18,967 nt of DNA from CAZFQD01 sp964520885 (GTDB lineage: Bacteria > Bacillota > Clostridia > Oscillospirales > SIG519). The notes beneath the pieces were generated by a model. The model saw only the letters and a list, made by a program, of their open reading frames with translations, did not search any database and was not told the DNA's origin. Location: NCBI GenBank assembly GCA_964520885.1, contig CAZFQD010000028.1:1-18967 (forward strand). Reading direction: 5' to 3'. Below, in pieces: positions 5,917-13,268 of this stretch (the stretch's first letter is position 1; each line of letters starts with the position of its first letter). A program made the position numbers and the translations under genes.

Positions 5917-8189
5917 CCCCCTTCTTTAATATTTTTTATAAATTCCTCAAAACTAATGCTAAGTTCCTTTGCAATTTCAGCCTTGTGTGCCTCTACTCTA
6001 ATGATAAATTGTTTGCCTTTTTTTAAAGGAGTGATTAATACATTCCCATTTTCTAAATTAAGCCTAATCCCCTCGTTATGCTCTTTGTTACTACATTCAT
6101 ATTCAGATAGTTTTCTCATAATATGCCCTTTCCCGCTTATAGCATTTACACTTGTAACTACTGTGTAAAAAGGAGTAAGGGAACTGACAAATTTATTTAG
6201 GGTTTGTTTGGTTTTTTCTAAAGCCTTTAATATATACATAGCACCTATGCAACCATCTATAAATAGCATATTCACAACTTTTGAAGAAAATTCATCCTCA
6301 TCGGATATTATTCTAATAATATTAGCATTAAATTTTTGGGCAATTTTTTCTAATTCCATAGGTGCATCATAAGGAACTACTAATTCTTTTGCTCCACATA
6401 TAAAATATGCTTGTGCCAATAATGCTTTTGTACTTTCGGTAGAATAATAATTGCCTTTTTCATCCGAAAGGGATAGAGACATACCATCAGGGCTAATAAA
6501 CAATGATATTCCTTGTGCATTGATTTTGCCATTGCTTGAAATAATAGTTTCTTTTACTATATTTAATAAATCTAAATTAGGGCAATTAACCAATACTTTA
6601 AAGCCTTTTAAGTCAGCAGGACATAGTTCTTTTATATATGCTTTATATAAATTTTTTATTCCACTAATTTGCTCATATTCTTTTAATATTGTAGTTTGAC
6701 GAATATTATCTTGCTTAAAAAACGCACTTTCAATTTTTCTTTCTTGTGCTCGCTTTAACAATGCACCTTTTTGACCACAAAGTTTAATTAAAGTTTTGCC
6801 TTGATTTTCATTAATATAAATTCCTGCACTAGCACCATATTTTCGCGATGCAAAATGCCAAATGTTTTCTGAACACTCCAAAATATCAAAGACTTCACCT
6901 CCCACCGATAATATACCGCTTGCTAATGAAAGAGAAAACATTTTTGCTGAATTTCCTCCTGCATTAGCAATTAATATTAGTTTGTCTTTTGTGGAAACAC
7001 AAATTGCTGCTCCTATTTTTGCTAAAAGTTCAGGAGTTATATCTAAACCGGTATCTCCATAAATTCCATCTTCATCAAAAAGCCCCTCTTTTACCTCGCC
7101 CCAAATAATATTTGAAGTGGCTCTTTGATTTTCTCCAATTGTTTTACAAGGCCAAAGTTTTACTCCTTTATCTATTTGGCTGTTTTTCCCAACCACACAT
7201 TTTTCCCCAAGTATAGCACCTTCAAATATTCTTGCCCCTTCCTTAATTATGCAGTCATTAGCTAATATTGCCCCTCTAATTTCGTTCATATTTCCTATAA
7301 AGCAATTGTCATATACTACCGATTTTTTAATAGTAGCCCCCTCTTGAACCACAACATTATCTCCTATAACTGAATATGGTCCAATAATTGTCCCATCTCC
7401 CAATGCAACATTGTTTCCTATGACGCAAGGTGGAATTACTATTGCTTTGTTTTTTGTAGTTGCAAGGCTTATTTCACATTTAAACTTTCCTTCTAATGCA
7501 TCCAAATTGCATTGTAAATAGGCATCTTCCGAACCAATATCACACCAATAGCCAGATGCTGTATAGCCAAATAACGGCTTTTTTTCCTTTAACATAAGGG
7601 GGAATAAATCCTTGCCAAAATCAAAAGAATTATCTTGTGGAATTAAATCAAGGCACTCTTTTTCTAAAATATAAATCCCTGTATTTATTGTGTTAGAATA
7701 AGCTCTGGACCAAGAGGGCTTTTCAATAAATCTTTCAATTCTGCCATCATTAGCTGTAAGCACAACACCGTATTCAAGAGGCTCCTCAACCTTTGTTAAT
7801 ATTAGTGTAGCCATCGCCTTTTTTTCCTTATGAAATGCAATTGCAGACTTTAAATCATAATCGCAAGCCGCATCACCACTAATTACAATAAAAGTATCAT
7901 CAATGAAACTACTACAATTTTTTATCCCTCCAGCAGTTCCTAATGGCTTAGTTTCTTCAAAATAGGTTAAGTTTACTCCAAAGTTCTCTCCATTTCCAAA
8001 GTAATCCTTAATAATTTGAGGAAGATACAAAAGTGTTGCCGCCGCCTGCGTAATTCCATTGTTTTTTAATAGGGTAAGTATGTGTTGCATTATGGGTTTG
8101 TTTGCTATTCTTGTCATTGGTTTTGGCATTGAACAAGTTAGTGGTCTAAGTCTTGAGCCTTCTCCCCCTGCCATAATAATTGCTTTCAT
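5913..8189 (-). CDS. Sugar-phosphate nucleotidyltransferase fused to a phosphomannomutase-like domain
   Basis: This 758-aa fusion matches the mannose-1-phosphate guanylyltransferase/phosphomannomutase-like proteins of Clostridia and cyanobacteria. Residues 1-230 are a nucleotidyltransferase: GGEGSRLRPLT at 8-18, then SGDAACDYDL, FIEKPS and NTGIYIL. Residues of about 250-365 form hexapeptide repeats of a left-handed beta helix. Residues of about 375-758 are alpha-phosphohexomutase-like, with GDTGLDIT at the domain start and a possible phosphoserine in GGNSAKM. The metal-loop region reads SPDGMSLSLSDE and lacks the canonical DGDxDR acidic triplet, so mutase activity is doubtful. The likely role is NDP-sugar (perhaps GDP-mannose) supply for cell-surface polysaccharide, but base and sugar specificity cannot be read from sequence. 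An AAAGGA site precedes the ATG. Its stop overlaps the rnjA promoter. Confidence 0.8.
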   Translation of the reverse strand: MKAIIMAGGEGSRLRPLTCSMPKPMTRIANKPIMQHILTLLKNNGITQAAATLLYLPQIIKDYFGNGENFGVNLTYFEETKPLGTAGGIKNCSSFIDDTFIVISGDAACDYDLKSAIAFHKEKKAMATLILTKVEEPLEYGVVLTANDGRIERFIEKPSWSRAYSNTINTGIYILEKECLDLIPQDNSFDFGKDLFPLMLKEKKPLFGYTASGYWCDIGSEDAYLQCNLDALEGKFKCEISLATTKNKAIVIPPCVIGNNVALGDGTIIGPYSVIGDNVVVQEGATIKKSVVYDNCFIGNMNEIRGAILANDCIIKEGARIFEGAILGEKCVVGKNSQIDKGVKLWPCKTIGENQRATSNIIWGEVKEGLFDEDGIYGDTGLDITPELLAKIGAAICVSTKDKLILIANAGGNSAKMFSLSLASGILSVGGEVFDILECSENIWHFASRKYGASAGIYINENQGKTLIKLCGQKGALLKRAQERKIESAFFKQDNIRQTTILKEYEQISGIKNLYKAYIKELCPADLKGFKVLVNCPNLDLLNIVKETIISSNGKINAQGISLFISPDGMSLSLSDEKGNYYSTESTKALLAQAYFICGAKELVVPYDAPMELEKIAQKFNANIIRIISDEDEFSSKVVNMLFIDGCIGAMYILKALEKTKQTLNKFVSSLTPFYTVVTSVNAISGKGHIMRKLSEYECSNKEHNEGIRLNLENGNVLITPLKKGKQFIIRVEAHKAEIAKELSISFEEFIKNIKEGG

Positions 8190-8294
8190 AAAAAACTCAT
8201 CCTTTCATTTTTTTAAGATAAGAATTGTGTTTTGTGCATAGATATATTATCAACAGTTTTTAGGAAAATTATTACAAAAAAATAAATAAATAAA

Positions 8295-8331
8295 AAAGAC
8301 CTTAAAAGCTAATTGCTTAATTAAGGTCTTT
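8295..8331 (-). terminator. Terminator of the sugar operon
   Basis: AAAGACCTTAA (8295-8305) pairs with TTAAGGTCTTT (8321-8331), with an inner AAGC/GCTT stem. Read on the minus strand the stem runs into TTTTTTATTTATT. It lies 18 bp beyond the stop of the last gene of the operon. Confidence 0.85.
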
Positions 8332-8349
8332 AAATAATTAATCCTATAT

Positions 8350-9381
8350 TTAAATCAATTCAGAAATTAATAATTTTAAAATAAATTCTATTTTCTCAAA
8401 TGGCTTAATTTTTTTTATTTTGCCACTTTCCTGTGCTTTCACTCTGCTAAAAACAAGGCAATTACAAGGCTCAATTCCCAAGGCATAATCTGTGCTTTTC
8501 ATAGATTTCCACTGGGTTAAAATAGGCAGGTTTTTCTGTTCGTATTCTATTATTGCTTTAATTCCCAACCTATTATTTATAATTTGAATTTTTACTTTTC
8601 CATCTTTATCTGCCACAACATCACGATAAAATACTTGTTCATCATAATTATCTAATGGTAAACTATTTTTTTCACTCTCTTTTAAGCCGATTTCCGCATT
8701 TTTATCACGGGGTTCAATGTTATTTTGAGGGAAAATTATTTTAGTGTCCTCATCTAAAAAAGGAAAGCCAAAATTAAAATGATAAAGTAACATAAAGTCC
8801 TCCTCATAAGGAGAATTGTTTTCCAAAACATCATTAATAATTATTTCATTTTGCCCTAATTTAGATGAAATGGTTCTTTTTAAACAAAGATTACTTCCAA
8901 AAAGAGCAGATTCATTCATTTCTCCATAAGCCTCTAAAACATACTCATTGCCAACCCAATAACCCCTCGCAGAAGTGTTTTGTGCGGGAGTTATGCCAAT
9001 TCTTCCGTGAATAGGATGATACTCGCCATTTTCTTCACAAGAGCTACCTACATTTTTTAGACCACAGGTAAAAAGCATTCCTCCTGTAACATAATACAAA
9101 AAATCATTTCCAAAGGGATGTGCATATTTTGGAGATGTAATTCCCGGCTTTGCAAGTAATGAAATATTCGTTCCTTTAAAACTTAGTGAGGTTATATCAA
9201 GACATTTTGAGGGGACAAGGGTATATTCTAATCCTCCACCAGTTTTAACTGTGTAAATGTTTGTGCCATCGGCTTTCCCATCCAAAAGACTTGATTTTGT
9301 AATGCTTCCGATTTGATTAATATTCCCACAGTATCGTAGCATTTCTTCCTTGCTATAATCTTTTTCATTTAATCGTGCCAT
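8350..9381 (-). CDS. DUF4432 / aldose 1-epimerase-like protein
   Basis: The 343-aa product resembles the DUF4432 branch of galactose-mutarotase-fold proteins. Supporting stretches are LVPSKCLDIT (55-64), the glycine-rich TGGMLFTCGLKNVG (99-112) and HPIHGRIGITPA (122-133), followed by beta-sandwich-like sequence. Mutarotases interconvert sugar anomers; the substrate of this branch is not established. The start is ATG 9381, six nt after GGAGG; an in-frame TTG at 9387 overlaps that spacer and is unlikely. It is the last gene of the operon, 16 bp after the kinase, and probably presents the right anomer or ring form of the sugar handled by the upstream isomerase, kinase and dehydrogenase. That role is inference. 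Confidence 0.75.
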   Translation of the reverse strand: MARLNEKDYSKEEMLRYCGNINQIGSITKSSLLDGKADGTNIYTVKTGGGLEYTLVPSKCLDITSLSFKGTNISLLAKPGITSPKYAHPFGNDFLYYVTGGMLFTCGLKNVGSSCEENGEYHPIHGRIGITPAQNTSARGYWVGNEYVLEAYGEMNESALFGSNLCLKRTISSKLGQNEIIINDVLENNSPYEEDFMLLYHFNFGFPFLDEDTKIIFPQNNIEPRDKNAEIGLKESEKNSLPLDNYDEQVFYRDVVADKDGKVKIQIINNRLGIKAIIEYEQKNLPILTQWKSMKSTDYALGIEPCNCLVFSRVKAQESGKIKKIKPFEKIEFILKLLISELI

Positions 9382-9397
9382 ATTCAACCTCCAAAAT

Positions 9398-10348
9398 TTA
9401 TATTAGACCATTTTCGTAATTATCCATAAATTTTAAAATTTCTTCTTCGGATTTAATTCCTGTGGAAGCACCCTTGGCCATAACACAATGTGTTCCAACT
9501 GCATTTGCAAATTTACCGCATTCTGGCAAGTTTTTTCCTTTAACTAATGCAGTTAAAAAACCGGCACAAAAGGAATCACCCGCTCCGGTTGTATCAACTG
9601 GTTTTATTCTATCATAGGTTGGGATGCTATACATTTCGCCACCCTTTGTCTTTATAAAACAGCCATCTTTGCCCAATTTAATTACCACAGTTTTTGGTCC
9701 CATTGATAAAAATACATCAGCTATTTCTTCTGGTTTTGTTTTGCCAGATAGTTCCACAGCCTCTTCATAGCTTGGCAAAAAATAATCAATATATGGCATT
9801 GAAGCCCCTAGGACTTTCATCCATCGTCCTTTTGAATCCCAAGCTGTATCTAATGCAGTTACTTTACCTTTTTGCTTGCATTTTTTTAAGAAAGTTGCAC
9901 AGCCCTCGCCATCAAAACTTGGCATTAACATTTTTCCTGCTACAAAAATTAATTTGGCTTTATCAATAATTGAATAATCAATATCGCTTTCAACAAAAGT
10001 CGCATTTTCCCCTAAGCAATGAATAAAAGAGCGTTCTCCGTCTGCCATAACAATAACAAGCGAAGCAGAAGTAGAACCATTTTCATTAATAATCAAGCCA
10101 TCAGTATCAACGCCATATTCCTCAAAAGCACTTTTCATAAATTTTCCAAAGCCATCGTTACCCATTTTGCCAATAATAGCTACATTAATTCCAATTTTCG
10201 CCATATCAATAGCTGCACTTGCAGCACAGCCCCCTGTATAAAGAGAAAGAGTATCTACAAGCTCCAATTTGCCTTTTGCAGGTATTTTTTCAACCGGCTT
10301 TGCAATAGCATCTGCAACTATTATTCCTACACAAGCAATATCTATCAT
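9398..10348 (-). CDS. PfkB/ribokinase-family sugar kinase
   Basis: The 316-aa product has both PfkB signatures: TGGCAASAA (38-46) in the N-terminal substrate region, and DTTGAGDSF (252-260), where the anion hole lies and D258 is the catalytic base. The family phosphorylates ribose, fructose, adenosine, 2-keto-3-deoxygluconate and similar compounds, and specificity cannot be assigned from motifs. A plausible substrate, given the neighbours, is the ketose made by the upstream isomerase (D-xylulose or D-fructose). Its ribosome-binding site GAGGAG overlaps the end of the dehydrogenase gene, 10 bp upstream. It is the third gene of a four-gene operon. Confidence 0.85.
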   Translation of the reverse strand: MIDIACVGIIVADAIAKPVEKIPAKGKLELVDTLSLYTGGCAASAAIDMAKIGINVAIIGKMGNDGFGKFMKSAFEEYGVDTDGLIINENGSTSASLVIVMADGERSFIHCLGENATFVESDIDYSIIDKAKLIFVAGKMLMPSFDGEGCATFLKKCKQKGKVTALDTAWDSKGRWMKVLGASMPYIDYFLPSYEEAVELSGKTKPEEIADVFLSMGPKTVVIKLGKDGCFIKTKGGEMYSIPTYDRIKPVDTTGAGDSFCAGFLTALVKGKNLPECGKFANAVGTHCVMAKGASTGIKSEEEILKFMDNYENGLI

Positions 10349-10358
10349 TTTTATCTCC

Positions 10359-11552
10359 TCAAATTATTTTCTTTATTTTGAATTCATTTTCCTTTAAAGT
10401 CTCAGCCATTTTTAATAAAGTTATATGATTTTTTTCCTTTTCTAACTGCTCATAATATGGCTTAATATATTTATCCTCTTTTATATCACATAAATTATGT
10501 AATGTTTGGTCAATTCCATTCTCAATTATATTTTCAAAAAAGAGCCCTGCCGCTATTCCAATGGAAATATAAATTGGTGCAATATTTTGCCTCTCACACA
10601 TCTTAATTGCACCGACAAAACGGTCATTTGCAGATAGTTTTCTTTTTATATCCTTGCCAACTCGCTGAGTAGTATCTCCTAAAGCAATATTGCTAAATCT
10701 TAATAATAAATCTTCAATATGCTCTAAAATGCTTTGAAGAGGAATATTGTATTTTTTTGAAAGTGCAATAGCACTTTCTGTCATTGCCCTTTGAACAATT
10801 ATTTTAATTGTGGGATTTTCTATAGCCTGCCAAATATATTCGCAACCTATAAGGTTTCCTAAATAAGCAGTCAAAGCATGCCCCATATTGTGAATATATA
10901 ACTTTCTTTTTATGTAAAATTGGAAGGGGGAGAATGGAAATAAATGTGGTACGCGTGGAATTTCACCCTTAAATGCATCCTTATCAATTGGAAGTTCACA
11001 ATAACTTTCAACACAAACTCTAAGAATATTTTCCTTTTTCATTTCTTCGGTCATTATAGGAACCATTCTCCCAATAGATGCTTCAACTAAACCAACCTGC
11101 TTATTAAATATTTCCTTTTCTTTTTCATTTAACTGTTCGGTAATTAACTTGTATAATAACTTATCTGCATCAATTAAGTTTTCACAAATAATAATATTAA
11201 GTGGCTTTTGATTTCCTATTTCAATTCTTTTTCTAAAACCTGCAATTAAGTTTGGCACTATTTTCGGCAAAACATTTACCCCAACTGCTGTTGCCATTAA
11301 ACTACAATTAGCAATTGCAATTGCTACATTTTCTGTATCAATTCCATTTATTCCGCTTACATTATTAACTATAATTTCTTTAGTGCCTTTATTAGATACA
11401 ATGCTAATAGGATAACTTTGTTGATTATTTAATGCGTTTACTACTTCCATATTTACATCTATAAACAGGATATTATAGTTAGCATTAGAAAATATTTCTC
11501 CAATAAATCCTCTACCTATATTTCCTGCACCATATTGAACAAAAGTTTTCAT
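10359..11552 (-). CDS. Mannitol-1-phosphate 5-dehydrogenase-family polyol dehydrogenase
   Basis: The 397-aa product belongs to the long-chain polyol dehydrogenases, closest to MtlD. GAGNIGRGFIG (8-18) is the NAD-binding loop in its MtlD form. The active-site signature K217-x4-N222-x2-H225 is intact in KRKLYIHNMGHA. MtlD interconverts mannitol 1-phosphate and fructose 6-phosphate. No mannitol PTS gene is adjacent, and neighbours are a lyxose/mannose isomerase and a PfkB kinase, so the true substrate may be another polyol phosphate. I therefore leave the symbol blank. Its ATG overlaps the isomerase stop (TAATG), with GAGG just upstream, implying translational coupling. Confidence 0.82.
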   Translation of the reverse strand: MKTFVQYGAGNIGRGFIGEIFSNANYNILFIDVNMEVVNALNNQQSYPISIVSNKGTKEIIVNNVSGINGIDTENVAIAIANCSLMATAVGVNVLPKIVPNLIAGFRKRIEIGNQKPLNIIICENLIDADKLLYKLITEQLNEKEKEIFNKQVGLVEASIGRMVPIMTEEMKKENILRVCVESYCELPIDKDAFKGEIPRVPHLFPFSPFQFYIKRKLYIHNMGHALTAYLGNLIGCEYIWQAIENPTIKIIVQRAMTESAIALSKKYNIPLQSILEHIEDLLLRFSNIALGDTTQRVGKDIKRKLSANDRFVGAIKMCERQNIAPIYISIGIAAGLFFENIIENGIDQTLHNLCDIKEDKYIKPYYEQLEKEKNHITLLKMAETLKENEFKIKKII

Positions 11553-12085
11553 TACTTTACCTCTGGGATTCTTTTTATATTCTGATCAGTAAATATATCG
11601 CCCTCATCATAACTGCTTGTTGAAAATTCGGATACTACTGCACCTTCAGAACCTGCTTTAAACCAATGTTTTGTGTTAGGATAAAGGGTATATTGCTGAC
11701 CTTTTGTCAGTTTAACTTCGTGAAAAACAGTATATGTTCCCTTTGGAGGCTCTACCCCCCTATTCTGCGTTGGCTCTCCCTCAACATAAAGATATACAGT
11801 TCCATATCTGCATCTAAAAGTTTCCTCTTTACCAATATATTCACCTATTTTAGGGTGCCTATGCTCTGGGCAGGTTTGAAAAGGTAAAACAACAAGTTCT
11901 TTGGCACATACTCTATCGGTATTTACATATGTCAAAATTTCAAGTCCGGTATTCCATAAATCTCCTAAACCAAAATCTGCAACTTCTATCTTATCTTGCT
12001 CCTCTTTTGTAATCACAATATTTGCCTTTGCAAAATACTCAATTGCTTTTTGCTTGGCTTTTTCAAAAAGTTCTTTAGAAATCAT
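11552..12085 (-). CDS. D-lyxose ketol-isomerase (cupin)
   Basis: The 177-aa product matches the cupin-fold D-lyxose isomerases (EC 5.3.1.15) described from Bacillus licheniformis and E. coli O157. The conserved block CPEHRHP...GKEETFRCRYG is present. Metal ligands appear to be H75, H77, an acidic residue at 87/88, and H140 in NTKHWF. These enzymes convert D-lyxose to D-xylulose and also D-mannose to D-fructose. It is the first gene of the operon, with AAGGAG seven nt before the ATG and a near-consensus promoter. Coupling to a kinase and a polyol-phosphate dehydrogenase suggests the ketose product is phosphorylated or exchanged with a sugar alcohol. Confidence 0.88.
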   Translation of the reverse strand: MISKELFEKAKQKAIEYFAKANIVITKEEQDKIEVADFGLGDLWNTGLEILTYVNTDRVCAKELVVLPFQTCPEHRHPKIGEYIGKEETFRCRYGTVYLYVEGEPTQNRGVEPPKGTYTVFHEVKLTKGQQYTLYPNTKHWFKAGSEGAVVSEFSTSSYDEGDIFTDQNIKRIPEVK

Positions 12086-12131
12086 AAAAAAATCTCCTTA
12101 TTTTTATAAAAAAATTGAATTTACTAATTGA

Positions 12132-12160
12132 ATTATACAATAAAATATTATATCTTTCAA
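12132..12160 (-). promoter_or_regulatory. Promoter of the lyxose/polyol operon
   Basis: On the minus strand TTGAAA (12160-12155) and TATAAT (12137-12132) are separated by exactly 17 bp, close to the sigma-A consensus. The leader would be about 40 nt and holds the AAGGAG site. I see no obvious catabolite-repression (cre) site or riboswitch. Confidence 0.7.
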
Positions 12161-12237
12161 GTTAATTTTTATTATACTACAGCAATAGCCTATTTGAAAG
12201 AAATTTTTGTATAATATTTGTTGGCATAAAAATGTAA

Positions 12238-12259
12238 GGGCTGATTTTATAATCAGCCC
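12238..12259 (-). terminator. Terminator of the small membrane protein gene
   Basis: GGGCTGATT (12238-12246) and AATCAGCCC (12251-12259) form a perfect 9-bp stem with a 4-nt loop, about 19 bp beyond the stop codon. On the minus strand it is followed by TTACATTTTTAT, a moderate T tract. Confidence 0.65.
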
Positions 12260-12277
12260 AATTTTGATAAGTTTGTT

Positions 12278-12511
12278 TTATCGAGAGTATCTTGCATTAC
12301 TAAAAAATAAGCAACGAATAAAATATACAAAAACTAACACAGTAAATATAAAAGTAATTACAATTAAAGCTACAATAATTGCTGGTAAAATAAAAATTAA
12401 AAGTGGTAAACCAAAAAAGAAAAATAATGCAGCTACAATTGCCCCAACAATTAAACTAATAAAAAATAGCATAGGGCAAAGATAGTTTCTTCCGCAACAA
12501 TGGTTATCCAA
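12278..12511 (-). CDS. Small Cys-containing two-TM membrane protein, unknown function
   Basis: I do not recognise this 77-aa protein. The N-terminus carries three cysteines (MDNHCCGRNYLCP). Residues of about 14-70 are strongly hydrophobic with a Gly-Leu-Pro break near 34-36, consistent with two membrane helices, and a short polar tail (SNARYSR) follows. The start is TTG at 12511: AGGAGG stands 8 nt upstream and no ATG is suitably placed. Coding is supported by that ribosome-binding site, the composition and a terminator at 12238-12259. A longer reading frame on the other strand lacks a ribosome-binding site. The gene stands alone, and a perfect palindrome (12541-12558) lies 30 bp upstream. 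Confidence 0.6.
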   Translation of the reverse strand: MDNHCCGRNYLCPMLFFISLIVGAIVAALFFFFGLPLLIFILPAIIVALIVITFIFTVLVFVYFIRCLFFSNARYSR

Positions 12512-12540
12512 ATTTTTCGCCTCCTATTCTTTCATATCTG

Positions 12541-12558
12541 GTGTCAATAAATTGACAC
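12541..12558. promoter_or_regulatory. Perfect palindrome upstream of the small membrane protein gene
   Basis: GTGTCAAT (12541-12548) and ATTGACAC (12551-12558) are perfect inverted arms separated by AA, the geometry of a dimeric repressor operator. On the minus strand it falls between a TATAAT (12569-12564) and the ribosome-binding site. No good -35 box was found for that -10. The regulator is unknown. Confidence 0.45.
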
Positions 12559-12628
12559 ACTATATTATATGAAATATGGAGGTTTAATGATTATCAAATG
12601 ACTATTGACAACGAAGCAATCTTATATT

Positions 12629-12681
12629 AATTAGGAATTAGGAATGAGGAATTTCGGTTGAAATGATACGCATTTCTATAT
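12629..12681. repeat. Palindromic element B (same architecture as element A)
   Basis: Three heptads (AATTAGG, AATTAGG, AATGAGG; 12629-12649), the 8-mer AATTTCGG (12650-12657), then TTGAAATGATACGCATTTC, whose GAAATG and CATTTC arms form a hairpin (12660-12676). Unit order and spacing are identical to 2982-3029, with a single mismatch between the two cores from TTGAAATG to CATTTCTAT. The end of the element supplies the stop codon of the SLOG-like gene. Confidence 0.7.
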
Positions 12682-13125
12682 TAGAATTAATTTTTTGTTT
12701 TGGCTTTTGGCAAAATTAATAATTTCAGCGGTTTCAATAAAATCATCATTAATCACAATAACCATATGAGAAAAATTTACCATTAAACGATTTCTCTTTA
12801 CAAAACAACCCGCAGTTTTATAAAGAGAAGTGATACCAATCACTTTGCATTTGCTAAGCAATCTATGAAAATAAATGTCACTTGTTTCTATCTTTTTTGA
12901 ATAGGAAATTCCCGCTTCTAAAACTATATTCGGATATTCGTCCATCAGTTCAATAACTAAATCGGCAAAAAGCAAATCAATATCTTCTTCAAAACTTGAA
13001 ATGAAATGAGTAAAACCTTTTTTGAAAGCCGATTTTATTTCTGTTCTTATCTTTTGGGTAATTAAATTCGCCTCTTGGTCGCTTATTTTTCTGTTACAAA
13101 TCATACAACAAGTTTTCAAATGCAT
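12676..13125 (-). CDS. Degenerate SLOG-fold (DUF1273-like) protein
   Basis: The 149-aa product follows the layout of the DUF1273/YpsA branch of the SLOG (Rossmann-like, nucleotide-ligand-binding) superfamily. It has CCMICNR at the N-terminus, GFTHFISSFEEDIDLLFADL (37-56), a middle helix region, the well-conserved VKRNRLMVNFSHMVIVI (109-125), and a closing strand KKLILI. The ligand-binding signatures usual in this family are altered: TGHR reads ICNR (9-12), the G-x-A-x-G turn reads SFEED (44-48), and the GGT loop after the RNR-MV strand is missing. It may have lost nucleotide binding or bind something else. GGAGG lies 7 nt before the ATG. It is divergent from the XRE regulator gene and shares its operator region. 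Function unknown. Confidence 0.65.
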   Translation of the reverse strand: MHLKTCCMICNRKISDQEANLITQKIRTEIKSAFKKGFTHFISSFEEDIDLLFADLVIELMDEYPNIVLEAGISYSKKIETSDIYFHRLLSKCKVIGITSLYKTAGCFVKRNRLMVNFSHMVIVINDDFIETAEIINFAKSQNKKLILI

Positions 13126-13172
13126 AAATAAACCTCCACTTTATAAATGTTTCAGTATTGCAGAATATTTTT

Positions 13173-13193
13173 ATATTCTATTATACAGAATAT
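13173..13193. promoter_or_regulatory. Operator O1 over the SLOG-gene promoter
   Basis: ATATTCT (13173-13179) and AGAATAT (13187-13193) are perfect inverted arms with a 7-nt spacer. They cover the -10 box of the leftward promoter. An additional AGAATA half-site lies at 13162-13167, so three half-sites cluster here. A likely binding site for the adjacent XRE protein. Confidence 0.55.
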
Positions 13194-13209
13194 AATATGC
13201 TTTCGTCAA
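13180..13209 (-). promoter_or_regulatory. Promoter of the SLOG-like gene
   Basis: On the minus strand TTGACG (13209-13204) and TATAAT (13185-13180) are separated by 18 bp. The -10 lies inside operator O1 and the -35 lies right next to operator O2, an arrangement expected for repression. Confidence 0.6.
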
Positions 13210-13233
13210 TACAGAATGTATAAATATTCTGTA
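13210..13233. promoter_or_regulatory. Operator O2 before the XRE gene
   Basis: TACAGAAT (13210-13217) and ATTCTGTA (13226-13233) are perfect 8-bp inverted arms with an 8-nt spacer. It lies just upstream of the XRE coding region and repeats the TACAGAAT half-site seen at 13184-13191. It is well placed for autoregulation of the XRE gene and control of the divergent promoter. Confidence 0.6.
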
Positions 13234-13268
13234 AATTGATAAAATATTGTCAAATAGAGGTGATAGCA

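Noticed and set aside
10019..10381. 120-codon plus-strand frame over the PfkB kinase gene
   Set aside because: It lies antisense to a kinase with intact signatures, and its composition (Asn/Ser/Tyr/Phe-rich) is that of a reversed coding strand.
12207..12485. 92-codon plus-strand frame opposite the small membrane protein
   Set aside because: It starts at a TTG without a Shine-Dalgarno site and encodes low-complexity Lys/Ile/Thr-rich sequence. The minus frame has AGGAGG, plausible membrane helices and a terminator.
12552..12580. Plus-strand promoter with a perfect TTGACA
   Set aside because: The box at the required distance reads TATGGA, a poor -10, and no plus-strand gene follows. The TTGACA is better explained as one arm of the palindrome.
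12583..12602. Mini-ORF ATG ATT ATC AAA TGA after a GGAGG site
   Set aside because: Four codons with no downstream gene on that strand. It is near no attenuator structure and is probably chance.
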